Under the pieces are notes generated by a model. The model searched no databases and was not told the origin of the DNA. It saw only the letters and a list, made by a program, of their open reading frames with translations. Of a stretch of 64,000 nt of DNA, positions 43,772 to 51,343 are shown in pieces (the stretch's first letter is position 1; every line of letters starts with the position of its first letter). The stretch is from an uncultured Ilumatobacter sp. (GTDB taxonomy: Bacteria; Actinomycetota; Acidimicrobiia; Acidimicrobiales; Ilumatobacteraceae), in assembly GCA_905182555.1 (NCBI GenBank), contig CAJJBX010000009.1, positions 62,001 to 126,000 on the forward strand, read 5' to 3'. Made by a program: the position numbers and the translations under genes.

Positions 43772-43813
43772 TGCGGCGGATCAGGTCACCCCCCGGAGAC
43801 CTGATCCGCCGCA
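43772..43813. terminator. perfect 16-bp stem hairpin after the Lrp/AsnC gene
   Basis: TGCGGCGGATCAGGTC at 43772-43787 and its exact reverse complement at 43798-43813 enclose a 10-base C-rich loop, 28 bases after the regulator stop. No T-run follows, but the stem is very stable. Confidence 0.65.
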
Positions 43814-44096
43814 AGCGAGCCGACCCGACAAGATCTAGTCGACTACCAAACGTTACCGGCACTGTGCCATAAGTCGCACCGCGCGTGCCTCGGGCTTCGT
43901 CCGAACCGCCGACTCTCGCGGCGAAGCGAGGTACGGGCACGGCCTGATGGGCGTGAACGGGAACATCCAAAATGCTGCTCAGTCCGTGCGGCCACGTTCG
44001 AGTATCCGCCGACCATCCGCCGACCAGCCGCCGACCAGCCGCCGACCAGCCGCTGAGGGTCACGATCTCGCTGTCTGACGTCCAAGCCCCTGCCGG
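43814..44096. other. gap, no gene
   Basis: Between the hairpin and the P450 relic. It holds only the 11-bp tandem repeat near 44005-44053 and no frame with coding character. Confidence 0.5.
44005..44053. repeat. 11-bp tandem repeat (CCGCCGACCAG), about 4.5 copies
   Basis: CCGCCGACCA(T/G) units run head to tail; the first two have T and the later ones G at the last position. Intergenic, upstream of the P450 remnant. Confidence 0.85.
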
Positions 44097-44508
44097 CGCG
44101 GCGCTGGTCGTTCGCGAGGCGAGCAGTGTCGTGGCTGGTGTCGAGGGGCAACGGCAACGAGATCTGCGCTCTCTACTGCGTCGAGAGCTACTGCTCTTAC
44201 TGGCCGGTATCGACACCACGTGGAGCGCAATCGGCCAAGGCCCGTGGCATCTGGCTAGGAATCCCGACGACCTCGCTCGCCTGGTTGCGGTGGTCGAGGA
44301 CCCGGACGACATGCTCTGGCTCACGTTCGCCGAGCAAGTGCTGGTCACTTTCCCGTCTGCAAATCACGACCCGCTCGCCTCCGAGGACCCTCACGAGTTC
44401 AGGACTGACCGAGCCGAGAACCGCCACGTTGCATTCGGGCTCAGCGTTCGTTGTTGCCGTGGGTCCAACCTCGCCCGATTGGAGATGCACATCGCGATTC
44501 GAAGGTAG
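44097..44508 (+). pseudogene. cytochrome P450 remnant
   Basis: The reading has the P450 I-helix (LLLLLAGIDTTWSAIGQGPW, with the oxygen-binding A-G-x-D-T-T), then LARNPDDLARLVA. It jumps directly to the late part VLVTFPSANHDPLASEDPHE and the heme-ligand loop FGLSVRCCRGSNLARLE. The heme Cys is present but the loop Gly and His are Ser and Arg. The E-x-x-R helix, the region between, and the whole N-terminal two thirds are missing. It is therefore a truncated, internally deleted relic of a CYP gene of the actinobacterial type. Confidence 0.7.
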
Positions 44509-44681
44509 GCGCACGCAACCTCGTACTGGCTGCTGCGATGCTCGGTGTACTCGTCTCGGTGCTCGAACGGTGGCAGGTAACTGGCGGAGCCAAGTCGCTT
44601 GCCAAGCAGATCACCAAGGCTCACTTCCAACTCTTTCTCTAGAGCCCCAGGGGCTCAGAGCGCCAAGACCCGGAGCCAGCG

Positions 44682-45293
44682 TCAGAGTTCGGCCGAGCCG
44701 ATCGGCCCGGTAATCGTCGCGGTGAGGCCGCCGCGTTCGGCTGCCACAACGTCAATATCAAGGCCAAGTGCAGCAAGCGGTCCCATGACGTTGAACGGCA
44801 GCGGATGGTTGACCGCAAAATTCTCGAGTTCGACACCGCGGGGCTGCGTGGTGCTGGGGAGCGCTGTGTCACCCCAGTCGATGATGAACGGCAGCGTCGG
44901 CGACGACGGCGTCGGCGCCCAGACCAGCAGATCGCCGTTCGGCGCTTGCCGACTCATGTCGCTGATTGGACCCGTGTCGTAGCCAGATTCCAAGCAGCGG
45001 TCGACGAGATCCTCGATTGTTTCATCGTCGGTGGGCCGCACCGCAAAGCCAACGAGCCCCGGGCCGTCGAGGTCGTCGATGCCGAATGGTCGAGGTATTT
45101 CGGGGTCGGGTTGGCCGGGATCCGGGGCGATAATTTCGAGGTAGCACTCGCCGAGGCGATGAACGTTGTTGTGCGTGCCGAGCCCTTTGTGGGCGCCGCC
45201 CATTGCTGGTCTGATACCCGTCTGTTGCTCAAACCAGTCGATGCCTTCGGTGAGGTCGGCGACTGCGTACACGAGATGATCGATCACGGCCAT
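44682..45293 (-). CDS. VOC family protein (Glyoxalase_3-like)
   Basis: About 203 residues. Start ATG 45293 (MAVIDHLVYAVADLTEGIDW) lies exactly at the first VOC strand, with the family helix WFEQQTGIRPAMGGAHKGLG and the loop THNNVHRLGECYLEIIAPDP supplying His and Glu. The second module is shorter (GLVGFAVRPTDD, DWGDTALPSTTQPRGVELE) and matches the Glyoxalase_3/BphC-like layout. It is divergent from the SDR gene, whose start is 46 bases away. The reaction is unknown. Confidence 0.8.
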   Translation of the reverse strand: MAVIDHLVYAVADLTEGIDWFEQQTGIRPAMGGAHKGLGTHNNVHRLGECYLEIIAPDPGQPDPEIPRPFGIDDLDGPGLVGFAVRPTDDETIEDLVDRCLESGYDTGPISDMSRQAPNGDLLVWAPTPSSPTLPFIIDWGDTALPSTTQPRGVELENFAVNHPLPFNVMGPLAALGLDIDVVAAERGGLTATITGPIGSAEL

Positions 45294-45339
45294 CTCACGA
45301 TCCTTGCAGGCGAGCCCAGGTTCTCTAGTGTCAATCGAT

Positions 45340-46082
45340 ATGAGCACAAATGAAGAGTTCGCCGGCAAGGTCGCATTGGTCACCGGATCGTCGAGCGGTA
45401 TCGGCGAGGAAACTGCCCGCCGCCTGTCGGCACTTGGCGCCACCGTCGTCGTCAACTCTGCGCAGTCGGTCGAAGCCGGAGAAGCGGTCGCGGCAGCCCT
45501 GCCGGGTACGGCTGTCTACATCCGCGCTGACATCAGCAATCAGGACGAAGCGCACGGCCTCATCGACGCGACCGTCGAACGAGTTGCGCGTCGACTTTTT
45601 GATCAACAACGCGGGTTTATTGCAAAATGGATTTTTTACCGATATCGACCTGCACGGACGAGATTTTCCGGAAGACCTTCGACGTCAATGTGTTTGGCAC
45701 CTGGTGGCTGACGAAGCGGGCAATCCCGCACCTCCGCAAGAGCGACGACCCGAACATCGTCAACATTACGTCGATCGCAGGCGTCAGGCCAGTGGGCTCG
45801 TCGATGGCGTATTCCATGACCAAGGCAGCGCTCAACCAGATGACGTTGCTGCTGGCGAAGTCCTATGGGCCGATCCGTGTGAACGCAGTTGCACCCGGCC
45901 TCGTGGCCACCCCGTGGACCAAAGACTGGGATGCGCTGCATGCCGCTGTCGCTGCCACCGCTCCTGTGCCACGTTCGGCAACGCCGGAAGACTGTGGCGA
46001 GGCTGTGCTTGCGCTGCTCCGCAACAAGTACGTGTCGGGCGAGATCTTCGTTGTCGACGGAGGTCTGACGCAGAAGATGTGA
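45340..46082 (+). CDS. SDR family NAD(P)-dependent oxidoreductase, two frame breaks
   Basis: A classical short-chain dehydrogenase of about 247 residues. Glycine motif TGSSSGIGEETARRL, then DFLINNAG, then Ser in NIVNITSIAGV and the active-site Tyr/Lys in YSMTKAALNQ, ending with VSGEIFVVDGGLTQKM. The frame changes near 45590 (before RVDFLINNAGLLQ) and again near 45645 (before DEIFRKTFDVNVFGTWWL). Flanking conservation is perfect, so sequencing indels are likely. Substrate unknown. Confidence 0.85.
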
Positions 46083-46089
46083 GGCCCGC

Positions 46090-46320
46090 TTAATGCGCGG
46101 CGACGCAGAACTCGTTGCCCTCAGGGTCGGCCAAGGTTGTCCATTTGACATCCCACTCGTCTTTGTCGTGCACCACGGTGGCGCCGAGGCTCACGAGTCG
46201 TTCGACTTCGGCAGCGCGATCGTCGGCCTGGAGGTCAAGGTGAACGCGGTTCTTGACCTCCTTGCCTTTCGGCACCGGATAAACATCACCTAAGCGGCGG
46301 CATCTGGGTCGATGCGACGT
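46090..46320 (-). pseudogene. VOC family C-terminal fragment
   Basis: The frame ends KNRVHLDLQADDRAAEVERL, then SLGATVVHDKDEWDVKWTTL and ADPEGNEFCVAAH, the terminal part of a VOC/glyoxalase-like protein with its metal Glu in PEGNEF. Upstream, GDVYPVPKGKEVKNR reads on to about 46320 before a stop and loss of similarity. The first half of the domain (about 60-70 residues) is missing, so this is a truncated gene next to an AT-rich insertion-like region. Confidence 0.6.
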
Positions 46321-46511
46321 TGTTCAAACCATTGCCGACCCATCAGCCGATGACAGTGGCGGAGTTTGCCCAGTGAGCCAGGCGAGGCTTGTTCTTCACG
46401 GCCGAAATCCAGATGTACATGTGCATGCGTCAATGTCGAGAAAGAACATGAATGTTGAACCCGCTGTTAGCAGTGGGTTTTCGAAATCATCAGGACAACT
46501 ATCCTCGGAAT

Positions 46512-47285
46512 CTACGTAAAGCTGAGTTTCTGTAGGATTGCTATCTCGGAGGCTGGTTCCTTGCCAAGGACATCCTTTTCCCAAGCAGCATCATAAAAAT
46601 CGTCAGCGGCAACCTTCGACCAGATTTTCCATTCGCGCTCGAGTGAGATTTGATGATTCTCGAAAAGATACCTTTTAACGTTATACAGATGATGCCCATT
46701 CAGCCCTTTTCCACGGTCAATCGTACTGGGTGAATCGGCAGCGGAAATTTCCCGTACTGAATGTAAAGCTTTTTCGGGAAAACTGATGGTCTTGTCCTCG
46801 CTGTCTTTTGTTCCATTGAGCTCCAGCAACCGTGAAGCTGATTTATTGAGTTCTATGTAATTAGGATCCTGAATTGCTTTCTTACGCACACTTTTTGCAG
46901 CCATCATCGGTTTGAGGTGAAGTTGTAACTCAACGATATGTACGATATCGCCAAGAGGTACAGAAAGATTTACTAAGAAATCTCGATAATGGTCATCTTC
47001 GGTACCCTGTTTATCGAACCGATTATTTTGTCTTACTACCTTCATACCTGAAGCGCTGAAGATTTCTTTCAGTAAGGGCTGAGATTCAATGAGTATTTTT
47101 GGATTGTCAAATATTAAACTTGCTCGCGATATGTCGGTGAATTGGCTAAAGTCGCCTTCGTATTTAGTCCCTGCCTTGTCAAGAATACGCTCTTTCGCCT
47201 TTGTAGGGAAGGCCTGATCGGCAAGAGCAGGACTGAGTGGAGTCTTTTTCTGATTCGGATCGGGATTGGGATTTAAATCTGTCAA
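46512..47285 (-). CDS. RelA/SpoT-like nucleotidyltransferase domain, probable C-terminal toxin module
   Basis: This 257-residue frame is clearly more AT-rich than the rest of the window. Motif order suggests an RSH-type fold: TKYEGDFSQFTDISRASLIF (33-60), NNRF (87-90), YRDFLVNLSVP (100-110), HIVELQLHLKP (116-126) and GHHLYNVKR (197-205). RelA/SpoT domains transfer pyrophosphate to nucleotides, and toxin versions inhibit cells this way. The family call is by pattern only. Its first in-frame start is TTG 47285 without a ribosome site. Upstream codons (LTFAQKFKQRAIDTEDPL) stay open to about 47325, so it is most likely the 3' part of the DUF4157 gene, shifted by one base near 47322-47330. Confidence 0.55.
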   Translation of the reverse strand: MTDLNPNPDPNQKKTPLSPALADQAFPTKAKERILDKAGTKYEGDFSQFTDISRASLIFDNPKILIESQPLLKEIFSASGMKVVRQNNRFDKQGTEDDHYRDFLVNLSVPLGDIVHIVELQLHLKPMMAAKSVRKKAIQDPNYIELNKSASRLLELNGTKDSEDKTISFPEKALHSVREISAADSPSTIDRGKGLNGHHLYNVKRYLFENHQISLEREWKIWSKVAADDFYDAAWEKDVLGKEPASEIAILQKLSFT

Positions 47286-47292
47286 AGGGTCT

Positions 47293-48162
47293 TCAGTATC
47301 TATGGCTCGCTGTTTGAATTTTTGGGCAAACGTAAGGCATCAGTTTGATCAATAATTCTATCCTTTCCTTAGGATCAAGTTTTTCAAAATGATGCTGTAC
47401 TTGAGAAATTTCATCAAACACTAATTCTTCAGTACCCTTGTAATCATTCCCTTCACCACCAGGCGTGAGGGTTACTGCACTGACCTTTTGGCCTTCTTTT
47501 CGCTGGATGCGGCCTGCTGGGTCACTGGTGCCGCTGATCGGAAGCTCGACCTCGCGTTGCGCTCGCTGCGCAGGTGCGGCGGCGCCCTGTTGAATGGTGT
47601 GGGTGAGTTCGTGGGCGACCAGTTTTTGGCCCTGTGAGGTGTCGGGCGAGTAGGCACCTTTGCTGAAGAAGATGTCGCTGCCGGTGGTGAACGCCTTCGC
47701 TTGGATACGTTCGCTCAGACCGTTCGCTGTCGAGTCGGTGTGGACCCTCACACGTGAGAAGTCGGCGCCGAAACCGCCCTCCATCGTTCGGCGAAGGCTG
47801 TCGTCGAGTGGAGAGCCACCGCTGCGTGCCCGCTGGATCCTCGACGATGTGTCGGCATCGACGTCACCGCCTTCGAGTCCGATCGTGGGGGCCGCCGGGG
47901 CACGTTGGACGCGACGTTGGGCGGTGTTGCCGGTCGGTGCTGCGTCGGTCGCTCCCGGTGGTGGCGATCCGTTGATTGCCCGCATGACCGCCATGGCCAT
48001 GCGGTCGGCTTCTCGTTCGTACTTGTCGTCGACGGCTCCAACCGTCAGCTTTGCCTGGATCGTTGCGGCAGATGGTGCCCGCGTTGGCGCGGGAGGTGCC
48101 TGGACGGCGCGCTCAGGGGCCGCTGCTGGTCCGTCTGCGTGGCTCGACAACTTGCGGACCAT
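47293..48162 (-). CDS. DUF4157 (eCIS core domain) zincin-like protein
   Basis: The domain begins with the helix IQAKLTVGAVDDKYEREADR, followed by a disordered Pro/Ala/Gly region with an RVQR-type basic stretch. The core is FGADFSRVRVHTDSTANGLS, then FTTGSDIFFSKGAYSPDTSQ and the zinc motif HELTHTIQQG (HExxH). DUF4157 proteins are associated with extracellular contractile injection systems and usually carry variable C-terminal effectors. No injection-system structural genes lie in the window. ATG 48162 has AGGAGG seven bases upstream. A TTG at 48192, ten codons earlier in frame, has an almost identical AGGAGGTGAG site. The protein runs into AT-rich DNA and stops at 47293. Confidence 0.85.
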   Translation of the reverse strand: MVRKLSSHADGPAAAPERAVQAPPAPTRAPSAATIQAKLTVGAVDDKYEREADRMAMAVMRAINGSPPPGATDAAPTGNTAQRRVQRAPAAPTIGLEGGDVDADTSSRIQRARSGGSPLDDSLRRTMEGGFGADFSRVRVHTDSTANGLSERIQAKAFTTGSDIFFSKGAYSPDTSQGQKLVAHELTHTIQQGAAAPAQRAQREVELPISGTSDPAGRIQRKEGQKVSAVTLTPGGEGNDYKGTEELVFDEISQVQHHFEKLDPKERIELLIKLMPYVCPKIQTASHRY

Positions 48163-48192
48163 GTCTGGCCTCCTGGTAAACGCAGTGCCCAA

Positions 48193-48600
48193 GTCTCACC
48201 TCCTGGTGATCGCGTACAAGCACGGAGCATCACGTGTCCTCAATACCATAGTGGCTGAGCGGGGGTCGGGGCGAGGCGGGCCATGAACTGATGTCCGAAC
48301 AGGTCGGAGCCCGCCCAATGATCTACTGAGCGGCCTTCGGGGCGACCGAGAAGCTCGCCGCAGAACGAACGGGGGGCTGCCGATGCGTGGACCGGCATCG
48401 CCAAGTGAAAGCGGCAAAGTTCAGGCATTGATCTGCTCAGGTCGGAAGAGCGTAGGTACCCTGCGCGGTCGCAGTGATCCGGTCTTCCTCCTCGTCGTCG
48501 CATCCGATGCGCATCGTGCCAACAACATTTCGACGGCCTGCCTTGTCGAGCGTTGATCGCATCGACAGCGGGGAGTTCACTGATCGGTTGAACCGTTGCG
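48193..48600. other. gap without a recognised gene
   Basis: About 400 bases upstream of the DUF4157 gene and the VOC gene. I see no conserved frame on either strand. The duplicated ribosome-site segment adjoins it at 48150-48210; promoters for both divergent genes must lie here. Confidence 0.4.
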
Positions 48601-48999
48601 GTGGGTGGTCGCACTGTCCGGTACCTTGGACATACGATCTCCGGTATCGACCACAACGTGCTGTGCGTTAGCGACGTCGAGCGCTCGGTGACGTGGTACC
48701 GCGACCGCCTCGGTCTCGTGGCCGAGCGCCTGGAGGAGTGGCGCGCTGGTGATGCGCTGTTTGTCTCGCTCCGAGTCGATGCCGCCACGTTGATCGACCT
48801 CCTTGCCGACGAACCGTCGGGACGCAACGTCGATCACGTCGCGTTCGTGACTGATCGGTCCGGCTTCGATGAATTCGTGGCCACCCATGTCGACATCATC
48901 GAGATGGGTCCCGCCTCACTATTCGGTGCGCGCGGTCAGGGCGACGGTGTGTACGTCAGAGATCCTGATGGTTATCGTGTCGAGGTCCGCACCTACTGA
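48601..48999 (+). CDS. VOC family protein
   Basis: A single-module-pair VOC (glyoxalase/bleomycin-resistance fold) of about 132 residues. ISGIDHNVLCVSDVERSVTW starts the first module with a metal His, VDHVAFVTDRSG starts the second, and YVRDPDGYRVEVRTY closes with the terminal Glu. GTG 48601 is the only in-frame start and adds a short unusual N-terminus; the start is therefore uncertain. Function open: glyoxalase, dioxygenase or resistance protein. Confidence 0.8.
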   Translation: MGGRTVRYLGHTISGIDHNVLCVSDVERSVTWYRDRLGLVAERLEEWRAGDALFVSLRVDAATLIDLLADEPSGRNVDHVAFVTDRSGFDEFVATHVDIIEMGPASLFGARGQGDGVYVRDPDGYRVEVRTY

Positions 49000-49140
49000 C
49001 CTGCCGTTTAGTTGCTGCCGAGAATGGCTGCACCTCGACGCGTGGGAATTGGTGAGCCTCTGGGAACCGCTCCAGTTGGCGAGCGATCCACTGGGCGTGC
49101 ATCTGTTCGATTTGGAGACCGGCCTTCGACTTGACGACCT

Positions 49141-49575
49141 TCAGCGCGTCCCCATCTCGGCCAGCCATGCCGGAAGCCGTGTGGGCCGACCGTCAGTCGT
49201 CGTGCAGCCGTGCACGGTCACGCCAGTCGCGTGAGCGAGGAGCTCGTTGCCTGAACCGGTGGTCACGAGGTAGGCCATTTGGAACGTGGCGCGGGTGACG
49301 GCTGCGAGCGAAAGGTGGACGGTGATCACGTCATCGAAACGCAGTGGTTGTCGATACGTGACGAACGATTCGAGGACGGGCGACTCAAGACCGGCATCGC
49401 GCCACTCGGTGAACGGGTGGCCGACGTGCGCGAGAAACGCGACGCGGGCCTCCTCGAAGTAGGCGAGGTAGTTGCTGTGGTGGACAATCCCCATGGCGTC
49501 GGTCTCGACGAACCGCACCCGGATTTGGTGCGTGAACTCATAGTCGGCAGGTGAGGAGGTCGGTTCGACAGACAT
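49141..49575 (-). CDS. acyl-CoA thioesterase, YbgC/4HBT hotdog family
   Basis: A 144-residue hotdog-fold thioesterase. The active-site segment ETDAMGIVHHSNYLAYFEEA has the catalytic Asp in its usual place and the helix that follows is typical of YbgC/FadM proteins. The second half (RFDDVITVHLSLAAVTRATF) matches the hotdog sheet. ATG 49575 (MSVEPTSSP) is chosen; longer frames overlap the divergent YbaK gene. It hydrolyses short or aromatic acyl-CoA thioesters. Confidence 0.87.
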   Translation of the reverse strand: MSVEPTSSPADYEFTHQIRVRFVETDAMGIVHHSNYLAYFEEARVAFLAHVGHPFTEWRDAGLESPVLESFVTYRQPLRFDDVITVHLSLAAVTRATFQMAYLVTTGSGNELLAHATGVTVHGCTTTDGRPTRLPAWLAEMGTR

Positions 49576-49613
49576 GCGCACGCGGCGATTCTTGCACGCT
49601 TCGATCAGACCGG

Positions 49614-49661
49614 CTGTCACGCTCCGGTCAGACCCCTTTGTGTTCATGATCGGTGTGACAG
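49614..49661. repeat. copy of the intergenic palindrome (GTCAC...GTGAC type), expanded centre
   Basis: CTGTCACGCTC, CGGTCAGACC, then a longer spacer with CCTTTGTG and CGGTGTGACAG. It has the same ends and core as copies at 25980, 33222 and 34811, with about 15 extra bases in the middle. It lies in the divergent space between the thioesterase and YbaK genes. Confidence 0.55.
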
Positions 49662-49684
49662 GTCGGTTGCGCGAGAATGGCAGG

Positions 49685-50176
49685 GTGACGCCAGCCGTGA
49701 AGATGTTGGAGAGTGCGGGCGTCGAACACGTGATCAGCGAGTACGGCCGGCATCTGTCCGGCGACGGTGAGCTACGCGACTTTGGCAAGGAGGCCGCCGA
49801 AGCGCTCGGCCTGTCGGATAACGAGGTCTTCAAGACGCTGATCGTGGTCGTCGAAGGCGCGCCGCGCTCGCCCGAAATAATTGTGGCGGTCCTCCCGGTG
49901 AGCTGTCAGCTCTCAATGAAGCTCATTGCGGCAGCCGCCGGTGCGAAGAAGGCAACAATGTGCGATCCGGCCGCAGCCGAACGGTCGTCGGGCTACGTGG
50001 TCGGCGGGATCAGCCCGCTCGGTCAGCGGCGTCAGCTGCGAACTGTTGTTGACGAGTCCGCTCTACTGTTCGACACGATCTACGTGAGCGGTGGTAAGCG
50101 AGGCCTCGACATCGGGCTCGCGCCGGACGACCTGATCGGCGTACTCCACGCCATCGTCGCCCCAATCACTGCCTGA
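49685..50176 (+). CDS. ybaK: YbaK/EbsC family aminoacyl-tRNA deacylase
   Basis: A 163-residue Cys-tRNA(Pro)/editing deacylase that hydrolyses mischarged tRNA. The family core is intact: VFKTLIVVVEGAPRSPEIIV, then LPVSCQLSMKLIAAAAGAKK with the catalytic Lys, then YVVGGISPLGQRRQLRTVVD and YVSGGKRGLDIGLAPDDL. GTG 49685 (VTPAVKMLESAG) follows GGCAGG and matches family starts. A longer reading to ATG 49646 would cover the palindrome and is unlikely. Confidence 0.9.
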   Translation: MTPAVKMLESAGVEHVISEYGRHLSGDGELRDFGKEAAEALGLSDNEVFKTLIVVVEGAPRSPEIIVAVLPVSCQLSMKLIAAAAGAKKATMCDPAAAERSSGYVVGGISPLGQRRQLRTVVDESALLFDTIYVSGGKRGLDIGLAPDDLIGVLHAIVAPITA

Positions 50177-50243
50177 GGCCGCGTGGCGTAGCGGTGTCCG
50201 ACGAGCGCTTCGCTGCGGCCGGTTGTGCGAGTGACGGTCGCGC

Positions 50244-51127
50244 TCAGCGAGCGGGATGGCGTTGCAGGGCTTCGATTCGAGCGACGCGTGTTCGGGCCGC
50301 CGGATGTGATGCTGTCAGCCGCGCTCGCCAACCAACGGTGCGACCGCCCGTGCCGTTGGCGAGGACCTGGCGCAGTGCACTCGCCAACTCGGGGCCGAAT
50401 CCCATTGCGATAGCGCGTTTTGTTCGCCTCGCCCGCCATCACCATATCTACTGCCCGAATGGCACCACCTGCCGCCCGCAACGCTGCGGTGAGTGTACCG
50501 GGTGACATATGTGTGTCCGCATCCAAGGAGGCCAATGACCGGTGAATGACGCCCGAAGCTCTGCGCAGCCGCCTGCGACACGTTTTCAAAGAAGAAGCCG
50601 ATCTGAGCCAGGAATACGACGGGCGCCGACAACCAGTGAGCGATGGTGATCGCCACCGTGTGGAGGCCAAGGTGGTGGCTGATTTCGTGAGCGAGTACGC
50701 CGCGTAGTTGGGCCGGTGTCAGCTCTTGGGCGGCGAATGAGGTGACGACGACGAGGTGCCCACCGCAGGCGAAAGCGTTCAACTCGTCAGATGGCAGCAC
50801 TCGCAGTGCATAGCGATTTGGGGGCAGGTTGTTGGCCTGGGCGATTTCGGCCCAGGCGGGAGCGATCAGGGCGGCTTCTTCGGGCTGAGCGGGACGTGCA
50901 CCAAGAATGGGGGTCAGCACAGCGGTTTGGAAAGGCCGAACGAACAACAGCAAGCCGGAGGCAGCGAACACAACGACCGTCCAGCGAAAAGGCACCCCGA
51001 AGACCATGTTGACGGGCCACCAGAGCAGGCCGAGTGCCAGCAGGCTGAATGGAGCCATCGCGACGACCGGGACAAAAGCCCAGATCGCTGACCGTTCGAC
51101 GCTGCGAGCGCCCCGTGACCGAGCCAT
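50244..51127 (-). CDS. M48 family membrane metalloprotease, at least two frame breaks
   Basis: HtpX-like membrane protease. N-terminal helices (WAFVPVVAMAPFSLLALGLL, FRWTVVVFAASGLLLFVRPF), then LPSDELNAFACGGHLVVVTS and the zinc motif VLAHEISHHLG (HExxH). The frame is lost between about 50410 and 50560; text in a second frame (DMVMAGEANKTR) may include the third zinc ligand, and a third frame gives AIAMGFGPELASALRQVLAN and the end ARIEALQRHPAR with stop at 50244-50246. Start ATG 51127 (MARSRGAR). Broken either by errors or by decay. Confidence 0.75.
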
Positions 51128-51343
51128 CAAGCTGCACACAATAGAGATTGTGCGCACTCCAGATCTGACTTCATCCATAAACTCACCATGAGTGTTCGAT
51201 TCAACGTTCAGGGTGTCGAACGCGGTAGGGGTTGTGTGTCATTCGTCAAGAATTCCATTAAGGAGCCGAAGGGCTCATTAAATGCGCAAGGATTGTCAGT
51301 AAATAAAAGCAGACAAGAATAATTGAACAGAAAAGGGAACTGA

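Noticed and set aside
49646-49687. Longer N-terminus for the YbaK protein
   Set aside because: It would translate the dispersed palindrome, and the family start coincides with GTG 49685.
51200-51343. Possible c-di-GMP riboswitch upstream of the HD-GYP gene
   Set aside because: The conserved GEMM sequence elements are not visible; only a small hairpin is present.
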